From the NCBI GenBank assembly GCA_022559985.1, contig JAFJTR010000028.1, forward strand, positions 293,191 through 357,190: a stretch of DNA of 64,000 nucleotides, read 5' to 3'. Below are positions 54,926 through 64,000 of the stretch, piece after piece. The position numbers and the translations under genes are program-made. How positions within the stretch are numbered: the first letter of the stretch is position 1; each line of letters begins with the position of its first letter. Under the pieces are notes generated by a model that saw only the letters and a list, made by a program, of their open reading frames with translations, did not search any database and had not been told where the DNA came from. The stretch is from Parastagonospora avenae f. sp. tritici 18332-5 (taxonomy: Eukaryota > Ascomycota > Dothideomycetes > Pleosporales > Phaeosphaeriaceae).

Positions 54926-55614
54926 TTAATAGATGCATGACTTGTTTGGGGAGTGGGGTGCCAGATGCCAGAGGCCGGCGCGGGGATTTTTTATGCGATC
55001 GCGAAAACACGTGCTCACGCAGTGCTCCACCGGATCGTGCTCGACCTCGCATTTGACCATCTGACGCAGCAGCCAATTGTAGTCGTCCAGGTCTGCTATC
55101 TTTGCGCCGGAGCGAGTGGTCACATGCGCCCTGTCAGAATGCGCCAGAGGTCGCCGGCGACGCAACAAACACATGTCCGAATGCCACAGGCTCATATTTC
55201 AGGCCCGGTACCGCTTCACCGCCAAGCTCGACGGGATCTATGGATACAACAAGGCCGGCGCCAGCACCAGCCACGGCGGTATATCGTATGAATACTACGA
55301 CATCACATGATTTAGCAAACAGAAAATGTTGTCAATATCGGCGGACACATTATGAACTCTACCACCATCTTGCAGCACCGAAAAGCGTTCATCCAGACGG
55401 GCGCCTCCCAAGAAGGCCCAGCGGGCCGCAGCCGTGCCGTGCCGACAAAGTCGAGATTTTCGACTCGACGCCTAGAGCCATGGTACACCATGGCCCCGCT
55501 CCCAACCAAGACAAATTGTGGTCGGAGGGAGAGCGGCACGAAGGACGATGCGGCCACGGAAGTTTCTAGGAGTGCTGCGAAGTGCGCGTCCGGGATCGGC
55601 GCACGAGAGGACAT
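54926..55614 (-). pseudogene. Nucleotidyltransferase-fold gene relic
   Basis: The frame from ATG 55614 begins M-S-S-R-A-P-I-P and contains the nucleotidyltransferase-like signature V-L-V-G-S-G-A-M-V-Y-H-G with R-R-V-E-N-L-D-F-V. The adjoining frame continues with L-D-E-R-F-S-V-L-Q-D-G after a shift near 55400-55410. Later segments, A-V-P-G-L-K-Y-E-P-V-A-F-G-H and K-I-A-D-L-D-D-Y-N-W-L-L-R-Q-M, lie in other frames separated by stops at about 55310 and between 55138 and 55200. The whole reads as one fungal gene of about 220 codons with several frameshifts and stops. Substrates of this family are not well known. The lesions are too many for a base error. Confidence 0.5.
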
Positions 55615-56231
55615 GACAAGTATTGATGTTGTGCTACTAATCACTTAACAATAGAATGAATATGCGTGGCTATGAACATGTCCACGCGCAGGTATCTCTA
55701 GATATGTAGTATAGTTTTCCTTGCATCTCTCCTTCCAGTAGTCCGGTCAATGCGCCTCCTCAATCCTCGATAATCTGCGAGTGATTGCAGTCCGCCATAG
55801 CTCCTGCTGAAGTTATATAGTACGCCCATAGCTTCACGGTCATGCACTGCAGCATGGCTCGCAGATAGACCGGATAGACATGCAATGTCTGAAAATTTAG
55901 AGACTTTCGCTACCAACAAGGCACGTAAGAGACCGACCAATAAAAGGCATACCGACTCCTGGATGTATCCAATACCTAAAGGTGGCATTCTTGTATGCAA
56001 AAGTTTACGATGCTTTCCATGGTATGTGTGTTGAGGGCCTCGGACTGATCATGTTTGCCGCAGTCGAAGAATTGGTAGTCTTGCGGTGGATTCTACCAAG
56101 TTGTACAAGCAGGATTCTTTATAAACCGTATTCTCCCTCTTTGCCTCCGTGCCCAGCAATTCCTTGTACAACACATATCTCACACATATTGTCGTACAAC
56201 TACATTACCATCCATCACGTCTCTCCCTACT
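55615..56231. other. Intergenic, contains a TATAAA box
   Basis: TATAAA at about 56120-56125 lies about 110 bp upstream of the metallophosphoesterase-like relic. Short frames on both strands lack features. Confidence 0.4.
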
Positions 56232-56670
56232 TTGAAGAGATCCCGCTCTGCCTTTCCAGCATCAGACTCTAGCAAGCGTAGTTGTGTAGAAAGCCCTCCA
56301 GCCTCTGCCAATATCCGCTTCCTAGTGCTCTCCGACACACATGGATGCGAATTGTCATCTTCGCTCCCAGAATGCGGTGTCTTCCTTCATTGCGGCGACA
56401 TTACTGAAGATGGTTCCCCTGAAAGCATCGAAACAAATACTTGAGGCTATCAAGGATACATATTCAGCCTTGTACATATTCGCGACATTTCTGCGTCTTA
56501 CCGGTATGCATCATCCTAGATACCTTCAGTGCGTCAAGACTGGCGGCTGCATATCCACAAAACATTTGAGGCTATACAGGATAAATATTCAGCCTTGCGC
56601 ACAGCCGCTCGCTGTCGGTCTCACAGAGACCGTTGAGGCGTCCAGCGATCTGCATTCCTGCAGATGCTGA
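56232..56670 (+). pseudogene. Metallophosphoesterase fragment with internal duplication
   Basis: A frame of 70 codons has no ATG before the conserved part. It encodes the first two metal-binding motifs of a calcineurin-like phosphoesterase: I-R-F-L-V-L-S-D-T-H-G (Asp and His ligands) and V-F-L-H-C-G-D-I-T-E-D-G (Asp ligand). After S-P-E-S-I-E the frame shifts; the next frame carries I-L-E-A-I-K-D. The G-N-H and later His motifs are missing. About 40 bp (56431-56471) are repeated imperfectly at 56558-56596, suggesting a local duplication in the dead gene. Confidence 0.5.
56431..56596. repeat. Imperfect direct repeat, about 40 bp, offset 125 bp
   Basis: Both copies contain GAGGCTAT...ATATTCAGCCTTG with substitutions and one or two single-base gaps. 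Confidence 0.65.
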
Positions 56671-56842
56671 TTGGTAAGTCGGTCGCAGCACCCACCGACA
56701 TCCAACGTATGATGGACATCACGGAACCCGTTGTGATGAATATAAGGGGCCCTAAGACCCCCGTGTTTGCAATGCAACATCGCTGTTCAAACTTCGAAAA
56801 CTGTGATCTTACAAACAACCCAACTCACAGGAGACCGCCAAC

Positions 56843-57295
56843 ATGACAGCATCCTCATCTCTCGTCATCTACCGCCCTGGCCCTTCCTCTGCAATGACAA
56901 CAAAGCCATCCCCAGCATCGCTCATCTCCAGCCGCCTATTCACCCACCAAACCGGCACAACCATCGCCACCGAGCTACTCTACCGCCTGCTCTTCGACAT
57001 CATAAACCGCTTCCTCGCCTCCTTCCAGCGTATCGCATACCGCGGCATCGAAGAAGCAACATCCTGGCTCGAGCAAAAGATGCACGAGCGCCGCGAGAGA
57101 CGGCAAGCACAAGGTACCGAGGGATTGAAGATCGTACAGGAGGTCGGCAAGCTCGCAGAAGATCGGGGGTTTATCACGTGTCCGATAGGCGGGGAGCGTG
57201 GGGCCGCGAGACAGCCGCCGTGGGTTAAGAGTGTGTTGGTGGGGATTGAGGAGGGTCGGTTGCATGATCGGGACTTTTATACGAATTCGTGGTGA
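56843..57295 (+). CDS. Small unknown protein
   Basis: Single-exon frame of 150 residues starting after CCAACATGA. A Ser/Pro-rich N-terminus leads to a hydrophobic, helix-prone segment (L-L-Y-R-L-L-F-D-I-I-N-R-F-L) and then an Arg/Glu helix (H-E-R-R-E-R-R-Q). The C-terminus is Gly/Arg-rich with I-T-C-P-I-G-G and ends in Tyr/Asn/Trp. There is no clear transmembrane helix or signal peptide. No family is recognised. Confidence 0.5.
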   Translation: MTASSSLVIYRPGPSSAMTTKPSPASLISSRLFTHQTGTTIATELLYRLLFDIINRFLASFQRIAYRGIEEATSWLEQKMHERRERRQAQGTEGLKIVQEVGKLAEDRGFITCPIGGERGAARQPPWVKSVLVGIEEGRLHDRDFYTNSW

Positions 57296-57873
57296 TCGAG
57301 TTGATGATCTGCGCTGGAAAAAGGACAGGAAATTAGGCGATGCGAAGCGGTTGTCTGCAGACGTTTGAAGTTGGTCAGCAACTGTTGTGATTTCGCGATG
57401 TAACGAAGCCGTGTGTACAGGACCTGCCTCGCCAATCCGCATGATCAGGAGTGTCCATTTACACACGAATCTGGGAGAGAATTGCGCTGGCGTCGTCGTC
57501 GGGAAAAAGGAGATTCAGCGGAACAGTCAACCCGTTCGATCACTCGGCGCAACGCTCATTAGAAGCACATATGTCGTATTCGATGCCGACCAGAAGGCCT
57601 AGAAGATTGCAGAGGCGAAGTTGAAAGCATAGGTGCAACATGCTTTCGACGCAATGAACGGATTTTCGAGCCTTCATCAGATTGCAAGTGCCATTGGAGC
57701 ATCTAAGATCAAGCCTGATAAAGACAAAGTTGACTGCATCTTTGTCGAGCAATAAGATTGTATTAGAGCGGCCCCAAGGCACATATAGTTTAGGAAAGTT
57801 CCTCCTGTTCTTCGGAATTCTGATGTTGATCCTGCCATAAGAAATGGAACACAGAGATTTGGTATATGACGAG
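57296..57873. other. Intergenic, nothing recognised
   Basis: Short unsupported frames. 3' flank of both neighbouring genes. Confidence 0.4.
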
Positions 57874-59104
57874 TTATTGCGGCGGCTTTTGGCCATACGT
57901 GACATGGAACTGAACGTACGTGTGGACGGACGGGTCTCGAATCTCGCGTTTCGCAAGCGCAAGAATGATTTGGAGATCTTCCGCTCTTCCGCCCAGTACT
58001 TGCGTGTACCCTCGCAACATGTATGCTTCGAACCCGCCTTCCAGGATCATGATCTGCTCCAGGCGACCAACTGTTCGTAGTCGCTTCGATCGCGGCCACG
58101 GCCCCATTGGTAGCTTGTAGACAACATCTTGCACATTTCTGAAGCCGACTGTACGCATTTGCTCAGCCCACTTGCGTGGAGCGTCGGCTGGAGCGCCCAT
58201 CTTCTCCGTGATCTCAAAGTATAGCCGTCCCGATTCGACATATCCGCTATTAGGTGGTATGCTGTCATCATCTGTGAGGGCGCCGGGTATGGTGCTGGCC
58301 AGCTGTATCCACCCGCCTGGCTTGAGGTGATTGTACGCTTGAACCAGCAAGCGCGGCCAATCACGAATTGCGGTCATCAAGTCACGGCCGTGGATAAAGT
58401 CAAAGTGCGCAGGTCTGTATGGCCAGTCATCTTCCACGTCTTCGATCTCGAATAGGCAGTTTGGGGGTACAAAAGGTGGTTGTGTCGCTGCAATGTCGAC
58501 GCCCAAAACCTCGGCCTTGTACTTATCAGCCATATCTATAGCCCTAGAGTACGAAGTCAGTGTATGTCTCACATGCAGTTCGTATATGTAGTTACGTACC
58601 ATATACCTGTACCTGTACCAAGATCCAAGACGCGGCTGTTTGGGTCGTTCAGGACCTGCTCTGAAAGGGGAGCAATGAAGAGACAATCTTTCAAGAGCAG
58701 TGTATACTTGTGGTGTTGCAGATCGTTGCGATCCATCTCTTTCTCATCAATTGGCATGCCATACTCATGTTTCCCGTAGGAGGGGTACAATCGGCCTTCA
58801 ATCTCAACACCTCGCCGTACTTCAGACAGTATCGACGAGAGGAATGATGAAGTGTCTGAGTCGGCATATCTGTAGGCGTGGTGAGTATTTGCCGGATACA
58901 AAATTTCTCACGATGAGACGATTACCCTTCGTCAGTGTCGGTGGATGCTTCGTCCGACTCGAATTGAGCTTGTATGACATGATGGCCATGGTTATCCTGG
59001 TCGTGGGCGTCGTGGGACGAGCCAGCGTCGATGCCGGAATCTTCTGCTGGTAATGACGTAGGCTCTACCGCAGGTGCAAGGGGCTCCTGGCTTGGTTGCA
59101 CCAT
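57874..59104 (-). CDS. LaeA-like SAM-dependent methyltransferase
   Basis: Exons 58926-59104, 58600-58869 and 57874-58543 give 372 residues. Introns are GTAATC...CTACAG and GTACGT...CTCTAG; each splits a codon that restores Gly and Trp. The N-terminal 60 residues are acidic and disordered. The class I methyltransferase fold has motif I V-L-D-L-G-T-G-T-G-I-W (140-150), an acidic second strand (G-V-D-I), F-D-F-I-H-G-R and the L-K-P-G-G-W-I-Q segment typical of the LaeA/UMTA-like group. Members regulate or modify specialised metabolites; LaeA itself acts in the nucleus with velvet proteins. A methyltransferase with this architecture near an O-methyltransferase is suggestive but not proof of a cluster. 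Confidence 0.9.
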
Positions 59105-59341
59105 TATGCGCAACAGAACCACAGGCGGCGTCAGTAGGTGTGGGTACACAGGGATGAATGCGCGCGATGCCGTGGGCCCTCGAAAGTGCTCTGGCTCGTT
59201 TTGATGGATGCAGGACTCGGCTGCAGTCAGCCTCGGCGGGGCTTCCAAGGTTGAAGAGGGGCAATCCTTACCACATGTAACCTTCGACCGGAAAGACACC
59301 GCTCACTAAAGACAACTACTTGAAACCTACTACTACTGGCC
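59105..59341. promoter_or_regulatory. Shared divergent promoter of two methyltransferase genes
   Basis: Only 237 bp lie between the two ATGs. No TATA box is obvious. The arrangement would allow joint control. Confidence 0.55.
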
Positions 59342-60556
59342 ATGGCTGCTTCTACTCCACCGTCTGAGCGTACTCTCGCGCTCCTGGACAATATCGCTGA
59401 ACTTAGCGAAGGCTTGAGAAATGGCCATTCCGGCGCAAGAGAGGGCCTGTTGGGTGCCTGTACAAGCCTCGTATCGGAGCTCAGCAACCCCATGGAGAAC
59501 ATGTTGCAATTGCTATGGGCACGGCCAACGCACCTATCCATCATCCGCATGGGCGTAGAAGTCAAGCTCTTCAACGCCATGCAAAACGTTTCTGATGCCG
59601 GTGCAACGCCCGCCGAGATTGCAGCCAAGTGTGATAAGCAGGTCGACGCTGTGCTCGTGGCTCGCATGTTGCGCCATCTAGCAGCCATGGGCACTGTTCG
59701 AGAGACAGGGCCGGACAAGTTTGCACCTACTCCTACGACCGATGCTTTCTCCGACCCTGCATTTCAGGACTCCATCTTGTACATCGTTGACAATTTCCAA
59801 CCCGCGCTGCAAGCCATGCCTTCCTTCTTCCAAAGTCATGGCTTCACTTCTCCTGACGGTGGTATTGACGGCCCGTTCCAGCATGCTTTCAACTGTAAAG
59901 GCAGCCATTACTTCGAGTACTTTGCAAAGTCGGACCCTGAGATGGGTCGGCGATTTGCGAGCATGATGGACGTATGGAGCCGCGGAAGGCCGCGGTGGTT
60001 CTTCGAGGAGTACTATCCGGTCAAGGACCGCTTGATCGCCGGCGCTGAGCAGGACACTCCGTTCCTGGTCGATGTTGGTGGTGGTTCCGGACATGATATT
60101 GAAGGTTTGCGAGAGGCGTTTGAGGGCCAGCTACCGGGTCAGCTCGTCCTTCAGGATCGGCCAGAGATCATCGAAATTGCAAAGGTTGGATCTGGGGTCG
60201 AAGGTATGGCGCACGACTTCATGACGGAACAGCCTGTCCGTGGAGCGCGGTCTTACTACCTACATTCAATCATTCAGGACTGGAATGATGAGGTGAACAC
60301 CAGCATCTTGAAGGCCATAGTTCCAGCCATGAAGCGAGACTACTCCAAGGTTCTGATCAACGACTTCGTGGTGCCAGACCAGGGCGCACATTGGGCGCAA
60401 ACGTGTCTGGATTGGGAACTGATGGCGAGTCTTGGAGCACGGCATCGGACTGAAGCCGAGCACAAGAAGCTGTACGAAGGAGCCGGTCTCAAGATCACTG
60501 GCATCTGGCGCCATCCGCAAAGTCTTGATGCCTTAATCGAGCTAGAGCTCGCATGA
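59342..60556 (+). CDS. O-methyltransferase, COMT-like
   Basis: Single-exon frame of 404 residues. An N-terminal helical dimerisation domain with a winged-helix-like segment (V-A-R-M-L-R-H-L-A-A-M-G) is followed by a SAM-binding Rossmann fold: motif F-L-V-D244-V-G-G-G-S-G, and later N-D-F-V-V-P-D. In most fungal COMT-type enzymes the catalytic base is the His of an H-D-W motif; here the matching segment is I-I-Q-D-W-N-D, so the base is replaced by Gln. The later Glu/Arg segment is R-H-R-T-E-A-E-H. Length is normal. The target is likely a phenolic or polyketide hydroxyl in specialised metabolism; activity may be altered by the Gln. Confidence 0.9.
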   Translation: MAASTPPSERTLALLDNIAELSEGLRNGHSGAREGLLGACTSLVSELSNPMENMLQLLWARPTHLSIIRMGVEVKLFNAMQNVSDAGATPAEIAAKCDKQVDAVLVARMLRHLAAMGTVRETGPDKFAPTPTTDAFSDPAFQDSILYIVDNFQPALQAMPSFFQSHGFTSPDGGIDGPFQHAFNCKGSHYFEYFAKSDPEMGRRFASMMDVWSRGRPRWFFEEYYPVKDRLIAGAEQDTPFLVDVGGGSGHDIEGLREAFEGQLPGQLVLQDRPEIIEIAKVGSGVEGMAHDFMTEQPVRGARSYYLHSIIQDWNDEVNTSILKAIVPAMKRDYSKVLINDFVVPDQGAHWAQTCLDWELMASLGARHRTEAEHKKLYEGAGLKITGIWRHPQSLDALIELELA

Positions 60557-61179
60557 GACGCCTAGTGTATATCGCGTGTAGTTGACACGGCGCGCCGACG
60601 TGGCGGAATCCATCTAGTGTCGATGAAGACCTGGTTTCTTTGAGAGAAAGGTGACCGGATATTTAAACTTGCCGTGATATTATGAGGTCCAGAATGCGGC
60701 AGTGCTGGTGATGAGCACATCATCTCGAGTAGATGTGAAAGACGTCACCTCATGCTTATCGACTTGTTATCGATCAGCCATCAAACCCAGCCAGATCCAT
60801 ACACCGCCCTAGAAGACACGTGCATGCGTGGAAGAACGGGCCTGAAAATCCTTGCGGCGCTGTCGCGGCTAACAGTGGGTCTTACCGCCGAGGTCACTCC
60901 ACTGCGCCACCGACATTCGATCATCAGCGTCACGTCGTGCGATAATAAGTCGGGACAAGATCTTTCAGGGTCGGTGCGACGAAATCTGATGCAAATTTGA
61001 AAGCTTGGGCGTCATTGTTGAGGGCGAATATGAGCGAGGCGCATGCGTATAAGTATGAATGACTGACTTGGTTGATGATGGCTTGCATCCACAATTCTCC
61101 AATCTTCATCATCACCACATCTCTACACACAGATCTCAATATTTATCCAAGCAAACTTACGCATCACCATATCTTCACC
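60557..61179. other. Intergenic, nothing recognised
   Basis: Short frames only; the 3' part is CA-rich 5' leader sequence. Confidence 0.4.
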
Positions 61180-61436
61180 ATGCCATCTTTCAAGGGTAGG
61201 GTTTATCCCACGTGTTTCAACCTACCTGCGCATACTAACTTCACCCATCAGACTCTATCTCTTCCACACCAGCTGGTCCCTCATCCACGCCAACACCATC
61301 TTCGACTAGGCCGCCGGTCCCAGTCTACGAGACCCTGCACGGTGCCGCAGCAGCTTTGACCTCTCAGGGTCTTGAGCTGTGCCCACACTGCTTCCGCGAG
61401 ATGAAGCACTGCAACGAGCGCTTCGAGTTCGCATGA
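61180..61436 (+). CDS. 66-residue CxxC protein, two exons
   Basis: Exons 61180-61195 (16 nt) and 61252-61436. The 56-nt intron has GTAGGG, a perfect TACTAAC branch site and a CCATCAG acceptor, and splits an Asp codon. The product is Ser/Pro/Thr-rich with a C-terminal C-P-H-C-F-R-E-M-K-H-C, a possible metal site of three Cys and two His. No signal peptide. The family is unknown. Confidence 0.55.
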
Positions 61437-61882
61437 ACATCACGGCCCACATACAAAAGTCGCTGGTAGACGTGGGGAAAGAACGACTTTGATTACATCA
61501 AGTCGAACGAATTACGGCATCTGGGAGGCGTTTGGGATATGCATAGGCTTACATCGGTATACCCCACTTTAAGCATTGCATATGGAATCAATATCTCTTC
61601 TTCTTCAACACGATATATGTGTGAGACATATACCCGATAATTTACAAGTATGTTCGTGTCATGGCTATATTCTTGCAATTCTAGATTCGCCCCAGCATCC
61701 CATGTATTGATGCTTTTCAAACCGACAAGATTGTTCTCTACACAACACCCTGAATATCTGCTTTTTTAATCTTTCTACTCCTGCCAAACACACCAATATC
61801 AGCGAGAAACAACATCCTTCCAACTCCCACTCCATCACCAAAACCTCCACTTCCACCAAAGACAACACATCACCCCCTCTAT
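61437..61882. other. Convergent intergenic, nothing recognised
   Basis: A/T-richer stretch between two 3' ends, with CA-rich tracts. Probably 3' UTRs. Confidence 0.4.
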
Positions 61883-62973
61883 TCACAAATCACTCCCCAG
61901 TCTCCGATGCGGCGTCACACACAACCCCGCACAATCCGACCCCCCTTGCGTAGGATCACAATCATCCCTCTCATCATCATGACAAACCTGTTCCCGATCC
62001 GCACACTCGAACCCAGCAAACCCGCCGCAAATCTTGTCCTCGACGCAAATACCCAAGCCGTCGCATGCCGGCCCACAGCCCGGTGTGTACGGATCAGTGA
62101 TACACGTGAAGCCGCCGTCACACTGGAAAGCGTTCGCGCGACCGCCGCCACAGATTTTGTGAGTGTTGGGAGGCAGGAGGGTAGGCGATGGTTCAACGGG
62201 GTACGCGGATGTCTGGAGAGTTGTTGTCAAGGACGGGATATCTTTCGGGGGGCATTGCTGGGAAAATATTAGCATCGATTCATGCCACAGCGTTCGACTG
62301 GGGGATGTGGAGCACATAGTACCTGCAAGTTTGGGGCGACACCCCCGCATTTTTTGAAGCACGCTTGTGCGGCGGCATTGGCGCAGTAGCAGCTTTCGGG
62401 GAAGGACTGGGCGCAGAAGACGCCTTCGCACTCGCATGTTACTTCAGGAGTGGGTTGTGGGTAACCCGGGTTGTCTAGGCATGACTGAAGCTTCGGGGGC
62501 GTGCCTCCGCACCTTTGGTAGCAGTTTTGCGCGGCGGTGTTGATGCAGCTGCAGAATCCTGGGCCCTGGAGACAGTTTACCAAGGGACACTCACACGCCG
62601 CAGGCTCAGGCGTCGGTTCGGGTGATGGCGCGGGTTCTGGAGCAAAGAGGGGTGGCTGGTATGGGTTTGGACAGAACTATTGTGTACTGTCAGGATTCTG
62701 CTGGTAGCGGGCATTGGTGTGGACATACGTACACGGTATTTTGGCTTGTAGTCGGGGCACGAGTCCTTACAATTGGTTTCGCGATCATTGAGGCAATTAC
62801 ACAATGTCTGTAATCGTCAGTGTCATGCGGGTAATTTGCTAAAAAGGAAGACGTCTACTCACACTCCAGTCATCAGTAGGGCATTTGACCTGAGGGCAAC
62901 GGCAACGAGCTGCTTCAAGATCGGAAGCGAAAACGACAGCACTTATCAGAGACAGAGTATAGAAGAGCCTCAT
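61883..62973 (-). CDS. Secreted cysteine-rich repeat protein
   Basis: Exons 62863-62973, 62733-62807, 62323-62676 and 61883-62257 give 304 residues, all phase 0. The first 16-17 residues are a signal peptide (L-F-Y-T-L-S-L-I-S-A-V-V-F-A). The mature protein has over 30 Cys in repeating C-x-C-(6 to 14)-C-x-C blocks (C-R-C, C-N-C, C-E-C-P, C-S-C-I, C-E-C-E, C-Y-C-A), with a Pro/Glu-rich linker (P-E-P-A-P-S-P-E-P). The last domain has I-C-G-G-G and I-C-G-G-F repeats with D-G-L-G-I-C-V and G-S-D-C-A-G-L-C-V. Such proteins are secreted to the wall or host interface; no enzyme motif is seen. Small exons in one phase suggest repeat expansion. Confidence 0.8.
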
Positions 62974-63888
62974 TGTCGCAACATCAGATGTTTTGCTTTG
63001 TTTTGCGTGCGAGGGCGAAGATATGTAGACTCAGGTAGAAGTTCCAGTGGACTATTGATGAAAAGGAAGACACAGCCCAACAAATGGGCTCTGCCTAAAC
63101 TTTTCGCAAGAACACTGAACAAACTATATGTCTACAGCTAAGTCACGCAATGAGGCCGCCAAATTGTTAGCTAAGCCTCTTGGCTACAATTCCAGGGTCA
63201 GGTGATGGGCTGTTCACAGAACGAACACGAGAAACAAGACTCTTTGGAACGATGCAGGGATTCCTGTTCCTATCCAGGGTATAATTCAGACGGATGGTCC
63301 CATTAGTATGCATTCCTCGGCCCAAAACAGCCGAGCGTGACCGAAAGGGTAGTACAAGAGAGAATGTGGGACATGCTGTTCCTGCATCAGAATGCCGGAA
63401 GTGAATGTCATGAAGCTAAACGTAGCTCGCAACAAGCTTGCCCCACATAATCAGCTGGATGGGCGAGATATTTGCATCGCTCGTTCGCCGGCCAAATTAA
63501 CATGGTGTTTGCCAACCAGCATAATCGGAATGCGCCTCTCGCCAAGCAGGCAATACGTGTCTGTCATGTTTGGACCGGGTAAATATGGATCAAGGATGCT
63601 CTGCAAATAAAAAATGACATTGACGCATACCTTGCTTTGATAAAGTTCGTAGAACTAGTGGAACGGTGCGGCGGCCTGGCTACCCGATATTGCTCGGTTA
63701 TCAAATTACACCCGAATCAATCTAGAATATTCTCCAGCGCACATACCGTCCTTGCTGATTTCACCAAGCTTCCTTAAACGCAGAGGTTGCTCGCTTACTA
63801 TCGAGTTTCTGACGAGTAAACTTTGGTGGAACACAACATCGAAAATGTCCGTTTGTAAACCGAAGAAGCAGAGGTGAAGGCCATGAAC

Positions 63889-63890
<2 letters not shown>
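62974..63890. other. Intergenic to contig end, nothing recognised
   Basis: Promoter side of the secreted Cys-rich gene, with no supported gene. Confidence 0.4.
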
Positions 63891-63924
<34 letters not shown>

Positions 63925-64000
63925 CGCGACAAAGCGCCCCCCCCCACGCCCGCGGGCGCCAACGCGGCGCCCCCCCCCCCCCCCCCCCCCCGCCGCCACC
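63891..64000. other. Poly-G and poly-C end sequence, probable assembly artefact
   Basis: A run of 34 G (63891-63924) is followed by short GC-only sequence with a C tract and then a run of 22 C (63970-63991). Nothing like it occurs elsewhere in the window. The pattern resembles no-signal base calls and their reverse complement at a contig end. Confidence 0.75.

Noticed and set aside
58500..58900. Methyltransferase as two separate genes
   Set aside because: Splice sites restore the SAM motif Trp and the acidic N-terminus, giving one 372-residue protein.
63706..63999. Gly/Arg/Pro-rich minus-strand frame
   Set aside because: Derived from the poly-G/poly-C tail; homopolymer translation only.

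Overview
The window is nuclear DNA of a filamentous ascomycete, most likely a Dothideomycete. Protein genes are packed on both strands and most are split by short introns (about 45-110 nt) with GT...CTRAC-like...AG signals. Families typical of Pezizomycotina are present: an RGS-LOV photoreceptor, a LaeA-like methyltransferase, an Rrn9-type Pol I factor, an O-methyltransferase and small secreted cysteine-rich proteins. No rRNA, tRNA, CRISPR array or complete transposon was recognised. The order assignment is an inference.

Layout. 1-9 kb: a FHA/coiled-coil protein running off the left edge, a five-exon MGR2/ROMO1-type mitochondrial gene with two micro-exons, an F-box protein and small unknown proteins. 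9-17.3 kb: small helical or disordered unknown proteins, a secretory FKBP ending in KDEL, and two unknown genes whose frames are broken by TAG (one also by a frame change). 17.9-20.1 kb: a decayed secreted chitin-binding (CBM18) gene and a small secreted protein. 21.7-27.2 kb: folylpolyglutamate synthase with two candidate starts, a ZIP metal transporter and a beta-trefoil membrane protein. 27.4-30.4 kb: a USP-like pseudoenzyme relic and an F-box-like protein. 31.5-45.1 kb: the housekeeping block of pescadillo (NOP7), PIG-U, a lysine-rich nuclear protein, MSH6, a class II aldolase-family protein and an AAA ATPase. 46.4-54.9 kb: cystinosin, the RGS-LOV photoreceptor, NatB catalytic subunit (NAT3) and RRN9. 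54.9-57.3 kb: two gene relics (nucleotidyltransferase-like, metallophosphoesterase-like) and a small unknown gene. 57.9-63 kb: a divergent pair of SAM methyltransferases, a 66-aa CxxC protein and a secreted Cys-rich protein. The last ~110 bases are poly-G/poly-C and look like an assembly artefact.

Links between genes are mostly positional. PES1 and PIG-U share a 212-bp divergent promoter, and the two methyltransferases share a 237-bp one, which is compatible with a small specialised-metabolism unit although no backbone enzyme is present. A recurring feature is that long conserved genes (MSH6, PES1, AAA ATPase, FPGS) are intact while several lineage-specific genes carry frameshifts or single stops that would be Gln codons before one C-to-T change at CpA. 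That argues for real gene decay rather than uniformly poor sequence, although one lesion lies in a homopolymer and could be an indel error.
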